Source of the DNA: Ignavibacteriaceae bacterium
GTDB taxonomy: Bacteria; Bacteroidota; Ignavibacteria; Ignavibacteriales; Ignavibacteriaceae
Direction of reading: 5' to 3'
Assembly (NCBI GenBank): GCA_025449775.1
Contig: JANWIS010000125.1
Location: 1-5,927 of the forward strand
DNA length: 5,927 nucleotides
Shown here: positions 1 to 4,982 of the stretch, one piece after another
How positions within the stretch are numbered: the first letter of the stretch is position 1
Layout: each line of letters begins with the position of its first letter
The notes under the pieces: generated by a model
The model's database searches: none
The model's input: only the letters and a program-made list of their open reading frames with translations
What the model was told of the DNA's origin: nothing
Translations under genes and position numbers: made by a program

Positions 1-1106
1 ACAACTTTGTTTATGCTGAATCGCAATACGGAGGTTTCGGAAGATCAACTGATGGAGGAAACAGTTTTGATTACGGACTTAATGGTGTTTCTGGTTCAGA
101 CAGGTTTAACTGGAGTACACCATTTATCATCGATGCATCAACTCCAACGAAACTTTATCTCGGAACTCACAGAATTTACAGATCGACTAATAGAGCAGTT
201 TCATGGACAGCTATAAGTCCTGATTTAACGAACGGTCCGCCAACTGGAAACCAGGTTTATGGAACTGTTACAACAATTGCATCAGCACCTTCCGATACAA
301 ATGTTGTTTATGTAGGAACTGATGACGGAAATGTTTGGGTAACATTGAACGGCGGATTAAACTGGACGAAGATTTCAACTTCTCTTCCTGTAAGATGGAT
401 TACACGAGTGGCAGTCGATCCTTATAATGCAATGATTGCTTATGTAACTTTATCAGGTTTTAGATATGACGATTATTTACCTCATGTTTTCAGAACTACA
501 GATGCAGGAATAAGCTGGCAGGATATTTCTTCCAACCTTCCCGATGCACCCGTTAATGATTTAATTGTTGATCCTGATTCTACAAAAAGATTATTTGTGG
601 GAACTGATGTCGGAGTATTTGTTTCAGATAGTTTAGGAAATGAATGGAATTACCTCGGCGAAAATCTTCCTAACTCTCCAATAACAGATTTGGTTTTACA
701 CAATCCGACACGAACACTTATTGCTGCAACTTTTGGGCGTTCGATGTATTCGATTGATCTTTCACCTGTCACCGGTATAAAAAATGAAACTCCTGTTTTG
801 GAAAATTTTATACTTTATCAGAACTATCCAAATCCGTTTAACCCGAGTACGAAAATTAAATTTACAATTCCAACCTCACCCTATCCCTCTCCTTACCAAG
901 GAGAGGGAACAAGGGAGAGGTCTCTTGTTACATTGAAAGTTTTTGATCTTTTAGGAAATGAAATCGCAACTCTCGTCAACGAAGAAAAACCGGCAGGCAG
1001 TTATGAAGTTGAGTTTGATGGAAGAAATCTTCCGAGTGGAATTTATTTTTACCAATTGAAAGCTGGAAGTTATATTGAAACGAAAAAAATGGTGTTAATG
1101 AAATGA
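1..1106 (+). CDS. 5'-truncated Asp-box beta-propeller protein with T9SS type A sorting domain
   Basis: The reading frame is open from base 3 (first complete codon) to a TGA at 1104-1106, giving 367 visible residues; the start lies outside the window. Asp-box-like motifs (S/T-x-D-x-G-x-x-W) recur: STDGGNSF at residues 15-22, STNRAVSW at 61-68, TLNGGLNW at 114-121, TTDAGISW at 165-172 (best match) and SDSLGNEW at 208-215. The closing AATFGRSMYSIDL resembles the end of a propeller blade. This indicates a BNR/sialidase- or VPS10-like propeller; no catalytic residues can be assigned, so enzymatic activity is not claimed. From about residue 265 it carries a T9SS sorting domain with YPNPFNP at 275-281 and the end ETKKMVLMK. 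By family knowledge it is exported to the periplasm and then across the outer membrane by T9SS. A 14-residue insertion, PYPSPYQGEGTRER, interrupts the sorting domain (see the 874-920 repeat). Its stop overlaps the next start as ATGA, suggesting an operon. The internal TTG at 345 is not the start, because coding continues upstream. Confidence 0.9.
   Translation, partial: NFVYAESQYGGFGRSTDGGNSFDYGLNGVSGSDRFNWSTPFIIDASTPTKLYLGTHRIYRSTNRAVSWTAISPDLTNGPPTGNQVYGTVTTIASAPSDTNVVYVGTDDGNVWVTLNGGLNWTKISTSLPVRWITRVAVDPYNAMIAYVTLSGFRYDDYLPHVFRTTDAGISWQDISSNLPDAPVNDLIVDPDSTKRLFVGTDVGVFVSDSLGNEWNYLGENLPNSPITDLVLHNPTRTLIAATFGRSMYSIDLSPVTGIKNETPVLENFILYQNYPNPFNPSTKIKFTIPTSPYPSPYQGEGTRERSLVTLKVFDLLGNEIATLVNEEKPAGSYEVEFDGRNLPSGIYFYQLKAGSYIETKKMVLMK
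822..1103 (+). repeat. Sorting-domain copy 1, paralogous to 2186-2425
   Basis: The sorting domain of the first gene matches that of the second (2186-2425) closely even at DNA level. AACTATCCAAATCC at 822-835 recurs at 2186-2199. TTTAGGAAATGAAAT followed by GCAACTCTC, one base apart, recurs in the GNEIATL stretch. At protein level GNEIATLVNEEKPAGSYEVEF aligns with GNEIATLFNEEKQSGTYEVEF. The main length difference is the 42-nt palindromic insertion in copy 1. The similarity indicates domain duplication or exchange between adjacent cargo genes. Confidence 0.75.
874..920 (+). repeat. Palindromic repeat element inserted in frame in a sorting domain
   Basis: An inner stem of 10 perfect base pairs (CCCTCTCCTT at 885-894 with AAGGAGAGGG at 898-907, 3-nt loop ACC) sits inside an outer stem (874-882 with 912-920, 8 of 9 paired). 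Unpaired AT (883-884) and AACA (908-911) separate the two stems. Aligned with the paralogous sorting domain of the next gene, the extra material is exactly 42 nt (879-920), or 14 residues, between the TS and the LVTLKV strand. The extra 42 nt are about 57% GC, well above their surroundings. In the inserted orientation no stop codon occurs in any of the three frames. It resembles REP-type or Rickettsia-palindromic-element-type sequences that insert within genes; the exact family is not identified here. Confidence 0.8.
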
Positions 1107-2428
1107 TAATAAAATTATTACTAATATTACTTTTCATTTTTGGAACTAACGCTATCCTCTATCCGCAAAGCACATTGCCATCTGAAAAAACAAAAATATT
1201 TTTGAATCAATTCTTATTACAAAGTACTGATGAACCGGCTCAACAATTAAAACAGCAATTAGCCAGTATTTTAAATAAAGTAAAGGCTAAGGTTCAAGTT
1301 GATAAAAGTCTCCTAATTGATACTTTGATTTCCACTAGTGCACAAGGAGACATATTAAAATGTATTTTCGATTATGATAATAACGTCAGAATGACCTGGA
1401 TGATTGGTTTTCTAAAAATAAACGATGAATGGTACAGTGTTTGGAAAAAAGAATACTTTTATGATGTCACTGGTAATTTTGAGAGAATAATTGATTTCTA
1501 TTTTAATAATTCTGTCTGGGATACTTCATCACAATTATTATATGAATACAACGGAGAGAATCAACTCACTATATTAACCTTACAGGATTATTTGAACAGC
1601 AATTGGCAAAATAATACTAGAGAAGAAACCACCTATGATATAAATGGAAATGAACATACATCATTAACAAAATTCTGGGAAAATAATCAATGGGAAAATG
1701 GACATTTAATTACCTTCTATTATTCAAGTGAAAACTTGAAAGATTCTTTATTAATGCAAAATTGGGATGGACAGAACTGGGTGGATAACCTAAAGAGTAT
1801 ATTGACCTATAATGATACCACGCAATATTTTGAACAGGGAATTGCTAAAATTTGGACAGGGAGTAAGTGGGAAAATTATGAAATGATTAAGGTAACTAAT
1901 GATGAGTACGGTAACCAAATTGAACAAACATTTTTTACTTGGAATGGCAATAATTGGTTGAATGCAGTAAGGAAACATTTTACCTATTATGATAAATACT
2001 TGGAGAGTGGGTATTGTGAATTGTGGAATGGATTAAATTGGGAGGCGGGAGACAATGTTATATTAATCAATAACCCGGATGGATTCAATTTAGGTTTGAT
2101 AACACAACGTGTTTTCATTTATTATATAATTGTGAGCGTTGATCCGACTCAATTAAATATTCCAACTGGTTTTTCATTATCCCAAAACTATCCAAATCCA
2201 TTTAACCCTATTACGAAGATAAAATATTCAATTCTAACTTCATCATTCGTTCAATTAAAAGTTTATGATGTTTTAGGAAATGAAATTGCAACTCTCTTTA
2301 ACGAAGAAAAACAATCAGGCACTTACGAAGTTGAATTCAACGGAAATGAATTACCAAGCGGAGTTTATTTCTACCAGCTTAAAGCAGACAATTACTCCGA
2401 GACAAAGAAAATGTTACTGATGAAGTAA
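1103..2428 (+). CDS. Secreted Trp-repeat protein with T9SS type A sorting domain
   Basis: This 441-residue protein starts with a clear signal peptide (MIIKLLLILLFIFGTNA), which supports the ATG at 1103. That start overlaps the previous stop as ATGA and lacks a Shine-Dalgarno sequence, so translational coupling is likely. Residues about 25-100 form a linker of unknown type. Residues about 104-320 contain roughly eight degenerate repeats of about 29 residues, marked by Trp at 110, 139, 168, 197, 226, 256, 285 and 313. The best units read W-x-G-x-x-W followed by a beta-rich stretch; some contain YDxxGN, reminiscent of YD/RHS-type repeats. Residues about 352-441 are a T9SS sorting domain with NYPNPFNP at 362-369 and the end ETKKMLLMK. 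By family knowledge the protein should be exported and displayed or released at the cell surface. The role of the repeat body is unknown; adhesion or another binding role is only a guess. Tandem repeat proteins of this style with sorting domains are familiar from Ignavibacteria. Confidence 0.9.
   Translation: MIIKLLLILLFIFGTNAILYPQSTLPSEKTKIFLNQFLLQSTDEPAQQLKQQLASILNKVKAKVQVDKSLLIDTLISTSAQGDILKCIFDYDNNVRMTWMIGFLKINDEWYSVWKKEYFYDVTGNFERIIDFYFNNSVWDTSSQLLYEYNGENQLTILTLQDYLNSNWQNNTREETTYDINGNEHTSLTKFWENNQWENGHLITFYYSSENLKDSLLMQNWDGQNWVDNLKSILTYNDTTQYFEQGIAKIWTGSKWENYEMIKVTNDEYGNQIEQTFFTWNGNNWLNAVRKHFTYYDKYLESGYCELWNGLNWEAGDNVILINNPDGFNLGLITQRVFIYYIIVSVDPTQLNIPTGFSLSQNYPNPFNPITKIKYSILTSSFVQLKVYDVLGNEIATLFNEEKQSGTYEVEFNGNELPSGVYFYQLKADNYSETKKMLLMK
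1412..2062 (+). repeat. Coding tandem array of about eight 29-residue W-x-x-x-x-W repeats
   Basis: Within the 441-residue secreted protein, successive marker Trp residues are spaced 29, 29, 29, 29, 30, 29 and 28 residues apart. The last five units show a second Trp five residues earlier, as in WENNQW, WDGQNW, WTGSKW, WNGNNW and WNGLNW. Between the Trp pairs lie alternating hydrophobic and polar residues typical of beta strands, with YDVTGN, YDINGN and NDEYGN turns in some units. The nucleotide sequence has diverged, so this is an old protein-level array, not a fresh DNA tandem duplication. Confidence 0.8.
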
Positions 2429-2508
2429 TCTTATTGAATAACGTAAAGTATTTTTCTTTGGCTAAGTAATTGCTCTTCCTTAAATTTCAATTATAAATTT
2501 TTTCAACT

Positions 2509-2512
2509 GGAG
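2509..2512 (+). promoter_or_regulatory. Likely ribosome binding site (GGAG)
   Basis: GGAG stands 5 nt before the ATG at 2518. It is the only convincing Shine-Dalgarno-like sequence among the complete genes of the window and supports the chosen start of the small exported protein. Confidence 0.5.
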
Positions 2513-2517
2513 TAAAA

Positions 2518-2991
2518 ATGAAAATAGTTTTTTTAGTACTGACTTTATCATTCATTAGTATTGCTCAGACTCAGTCACTCAATCTTCGCGGAACAGATAT
2601 TGAACTCGGGATGAATGCTAAGCTTGTATGGGATTTGATTGGTTCTGACCTGAACGTGATCGAGGATGATGAAGGCAATATGTACATAACAGATAAGAAT
2701 GACAACACAATCGGAATTATTTTCTTCAAAAATGAAATAGTTGTAAGAGTTGCAAAGGACTGGGGAACAAGTTATAAATCAAATGTAGGACAGGTATTTA
2801 AGACCTTATGGAAAATATTAAATCAGTATAAAGAAGAATTGAACAACATTAAAATTGACCCGATGGAAACCTTCACTCCAAAAGGCGAACAGAACACTTT
2901 AAGATTCTATATTAATGATTACAAATACATAGACATTATTATTCAAAATACTGTTTCGATATTCGAAGTAATTGAGGAACCGGAGAATTAG
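2518..2991 (+). CDS. Small exported protein of unknown function
   Basis: This 157-residue protein begins with a signal peptide (MKIVFLVLTLSFISIA) predicted to be cut before Gln17, leaving a mature protein of about 141 residues. I do not recognise a specific family. The stretch from residue 28 (IELGMNAKLVWDLIG, then an acidic turn and NTIGIIFFKNEIVVRVAKDWG at about 63-83) has the pattern LGM-x5-LIG...FF-x-N-x-x-V seen in small periplasmic BamE/SmpA-like folds. This is a weak resemblance by eye. There is no lipobox Cys, no transmembrane segment beyond the signal, and no sorting domain, so it probably stays in the periplasm. The ATG is supported by GGAG 5 nt upstream and by the signal peptide. 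It lies 89 nt after the repeat protein on the same strand, so it may be cotranscribed or have its own promoter. It ends 16 nt before a convergent gene. Confidence 0.8.
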   Translation: MKIVFLVLTLSFISIAQTQSLNLRGTDIELGMNAKLVWDLIGSDLNVIEDDEGNMYITDKNDNTIGIIFFKNEIVVRVAKDWGTSYKSNVGQVFKTLWKILNQYKEELNNIKIDPMETFTPKGEQNTLRFYINDYKYIDIIIQNTVSIFEVIEEPEN

Positions 2992-3007
2992 CAGGAAAGT
3001 TTTAATA

Positions 3008-3904
3008 TCAGAATTTAAATTGAATTGAAAACAGGTTTGCATTTCCTAGTCCTAGCGAGAACGGCATATAAGCATAATCGAAACGTAAATTATTCCACAT
3101 AATTCCTACTCCGCCTGTAAATCCTCTTGCTTCATAACCAGTTTGGTAGCCGATTCGTCCTGCAAAAGTCTGGTTATAAATAATTTCTCCGCCGCCATTT
3201 ATGTGAACATCATCTGTATTAAGATATTTTTGAAATTCACCTGCAATTATGAAATCAAGTCTGGCAGTTTCTAAATTAAAATTGTAAGCGCCACCGAGCC
3301 GGAAATCTGCAGGAAGTTTTGTTTCTTCTTCTCTTAATGCACTCATAGAGCCGACATTTTTTATAACAGTCGAAGCAGTCAATCCTTCAATCGGTGTTGA
3401 ATAATTCAAGCCAAAATCAAAACCATATCCGCTCGATTCATCATTAAGCAATCCTTCATACAAATATTTAAATGTGATTCCGAAATCCAGATTATTAATT
3501 ACATTAAAACCGGATGATAAGCTTCCAAAAAAATAGTTCGCATTAAATGTTGAGATCGGTTCACCCGGTCTTTCGCGTACTTCAATATCATTCACCGATG
3601 TAACATTAAATCCAACAGCCCATGGAAGACTGAACATATTCCATTTTATTCCGCCAACTTCACTGCGAACATCCTGAATCCATTCACTGTGCATAAACAT
3701 AACTTCGTTCTGTTCTGATGAAACAAGCCGGGATGGATTATAAAATAATGCTGAAAGATCATTGGATGCTGATGAACCAGCATCTCCCATTGCAATGTTA
3801 CGAGCACCAAATCCGAATTTAAGAAATGACAATCCGGAATTACCTGCAGATTGTGCAAGTGTAATCGAACTCAATAATAAAAAGGTTATAAATAATTTTT
3901 TCAT
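3008..3904 (-). CDS. PorV/PorQ-family outer-membrane beta-barrel protein (A)
   Basis: This 298-residue protein has a signal peptide (MKKLFITFLLLSSITLA) with Gln18 at the predicted mature end. The family signature follows: GFGARNIAMGDAGSS at residues 31-45, then LFYNPSRL at 53-60. Alternating beta strands run through the protein, LPADFRLGGAYNF lies at 197-209, and the C-terminus ends in Phe (FSIQFKF), as outer-membrane barrels usually do. PorV itself is an outer-membrane shuttle that receives folded T9SS cargo through its sorting domain. Members of this broad family are numerous in Ignavibacteria, and most have no tested role, so the exact function is open. The ATG at 3904 has no Shine-Dalgarno sequence. 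The gene lies 75 nt downstream of a second family member on the same strand, and almost all of that gap is a double palindromic repeat. It is probably the last gene of a leftward operon. Confidence 0.85.
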   Translation of the reverse strand: MKKLFITFLLLSSITLAQSAGNSGLSFLKFGFGARNIAMGDAGSSASNDLSALFYNPSRLVSSEQNEVMFMHSEWIQDVRSEVGGIKWNMFSLPWAVGFNVTSVNDIEVRERPGEPISTFNANYFFGSLSSGFNVINNLDFGITFKYLYEGLLNDESSGYGFDFGLNYSTPIEGLTASTVIKNVGSMSALREEETKLPADFRLGGAYNFNLETARLDFIIAGEFQKYLNTDDVHINGGGEIIYNQTFAGRIGYQTGYEARGFTGGVGIMWNNLRFDYAYMPFSLGLGNANLFSIQFKF

Positions 3905-3910
3905 ATTAAT

Positions 3911-3978
3911 GTCATTCCGAATTTATTTCGGAATCTTAGATGAATGAATAATTGATGCTGAAACAAGTTCAGCATGAC
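3911..3978. repeat. Inverted pair of 25-nt GTCAT palindromic units (REP/BIME-like)
   Basis: Unit 1 (3911-3935, + strand) and unit 2 (3978-3954, - strand) each begin with GTCAT and end in ATC. They face each other across 18 nt (3936-3953). Each folds into an 8-bp stem with a 5-nt loop: ATTCCGAA (3914-3921) with TTCGGAAT (3927-3934), and ATGCTGAA (3955-3962) with TTCAGCAT (3968-3975). The two units agree at 19 of 25 positions, and the six differences form three complementary pairs. The element occupies 68 of the 75 nt between two PorV/PorQ-like genes, ending 1 nt from the upstream gene's stop codon and 6 nt from the downstream ATG. It resembles bacterial interspersed mosaic elements made of REP units. 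I recall similar GTCATGCTGAAC... sequences being common in related genomes, but could not check. Confidence 0.8.
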
Positions 3979-3979
3979 T

Positions 3980-4981
3980 TTAAAAATTAAAATTAACACT
4001 TACAATATGCCTGTCAGAACTTGAATATTGTTCAAGCTGGAAAGCATAATCAACACCCACTACTAAAGTATTGAATGCTTTAAAGAATGAAAAGCCCAAA
4101 GCAGGTTTCACCGGCCAATCGGTATTATTCACATTGAACTGATCAACACCTCCACGGATAAAAAACTGATCGTAAATATTATACTCGATTCCTGCACGTA
4201 AAATATTTGTTTCAGCATTACTGTTTTCAAACTCGATTGAACCAAGAATTCCGATTTCTTTATTCCTGTAGCTTATACCAACTTTTCTAAGATTCGGAAA
4301 TTTATCTTCACTGACTATTCCATTCTGTTCATAAACCGGTGCAGTATCCCACTTGTACTTGCTGTTAATATCTGCAACAACTAAAGACACATTAAAATTA
4401 TCATTTATTCTATACAAAGCACCAACATCAAAACCCATACTATTCGCACTTATTTCTTCATAAAGACTGTAGTAGAAAAATTTAATTGACAGACCTATAG
4501 ATATTTTTTCTGATATTCTTGCTGCAAGACCCATAAAAAATTGATTTTCAGAAGTTGATAATTCACCAGTTGGTAAACCATTGTTGTCTCTTCCATCGAT
4601 TTTTCTAACTCCGGAGTTTATAACACCTATGCTTAAACCTGCAGTTGTTTTTGGTTTCCTGTTTTCTGTAACAGTGTCTTTTGTAGAATAAAAATCAAAC
4701 TTTCTTGTATAACTTAAAAAGTTCAGCGACCTGTCAAGTGTAAGAAAAGAATATCCAGCCTGGAAAGAATTATTTTCCTGAAATGGTGTGATTGCCGGGT
4801 TGTAATAGGAGACAAGCTCGCCTTCTGTAATTGATGAAACAGCATTTCCCATCCCGATTCCTCTTGCCCCAAATCCTATTCTGCTGAATGAACCGGGTTT
4901 TACTGACATCTCTGTGAATTCAGGCTGAGCAATCAAAAAGGTCCTCAGGGGTAAAAACAATATGACAATAAGTTTTTTCAA
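3980..4981 (-). CDS. PorV/PorQ-family outer-membrane beta-barrel protein (B)
   Basis: This 333-residue protein carries the same N-terminal family signature as its neighbour: IGFGARGIGMGNAVSS at residues 35-50 and YYNPAI at 59-64. Beta-strand-rich sequence follows, and the C-terminus is VSVNFNF, with the terminal Phe expected of an outer-membrane barrel. The start is a TTG at 4981-4979, one nt after the TGA of the upstream gene. The next in-frame Met is residue 25, beyond the signal peptide, and no in-frame ATG lies upstream, so TTG is the best choice and coupled translation is likely. The signal peptide (MKKLIVILFLPLRTFLIA, then Gln19) is unusual in having Arg13 and Pro11 in its hydrophobic core. 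Family knowledge links PorV to shuttling T9SS cargo at the outer membrane and PorQ to cargo processing. Which role, if either, applies here cannot be read from the sequence. The loop at about residues 97-112 is polar and charged and probably surface-exposed or periplasmic. Confidence 0.85.
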   Translation of the reverse strand: MKKLIVILFLPLRTFLIAQPEFTEMSVKPGSFSRIGFGARGIGMGNAVSSITEGELVSYYNPAITPFQENNSFQAGYSFLTLDRSLNFLSYTRKFDFYSTKDTVTENRKPKTTAGLSIGVINSGVRKIDGRDNNGLPTGELSTSENQFFMGLAARISEKISIGLSIKFFYYSLYEEISANSMGFDVGALYRINDNFNVSLVVADINSKYKWDTAPVYEQNGIVSEDKFPNLRKVGISYRNKEIGILGSIEFENSNAETNILRAGIEYNIYDQFFIRGGVDQFNVNNTDWPVKPALGFSFFKAFNTLVVGVDYAFQLEQYSSSDRHIVSVNFNF

Positions 4982-4982
4982 A

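Noticed and set aside
345..1106. TTG at 345 as the start of the first gene
   Set aside because: The same frame stays open and clearly coding (propeller motifs) back to base 3, so the gene is truncated by the window edge.
1790..1978. Minus-strand ORF of 62 codons opposite the Trp-repeat gene
   Set aside because: It lies wholly within a well-supported gene on the other strand and shows no recognisable protein features.
2434..2460. TTG ... TTTCTTTG as a Bacteroidota-type promoter (-33 TTG, -7 TAnnTTTG) before the small exported gene
   Set aside because: The -7 box lacks the TA and the spacing is short; such matches are frequent by chance in AT-rich DNA.
2482..2503. AT-only hairpin (AAATTT, 7-nt loop, AAATTT) followed by T residues, a possible terminator
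   Set aside because: The six A-T pairs are too weak for an intrinsic terminator, and it sits directly before the ribosome binding site of the next gene.
2992..3007. A bidirectional terminator between the convergent genes
   Set aside because: The 16-nt gap contains no inverted repeat or T-rich hairpin that I can see.
3646..3947. Short ORFs overlapping the first barrel gene in other frames, one reaching into the palindromic repeat
   Set aside because: They are shadows of the barrel gene. The composition is not protein-like and one would have to be translated through the repeat.
3911..3978. The two GTCAT units as the start of a CRISPR array or as a simple terminator
   Set aside because: The units are inverted, not direct, and the 18-nt centre is too short for a spacer. 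Neither hairpin is followed by a T tract in the direction of transcription, and the unit is flanked by co-directional genes.
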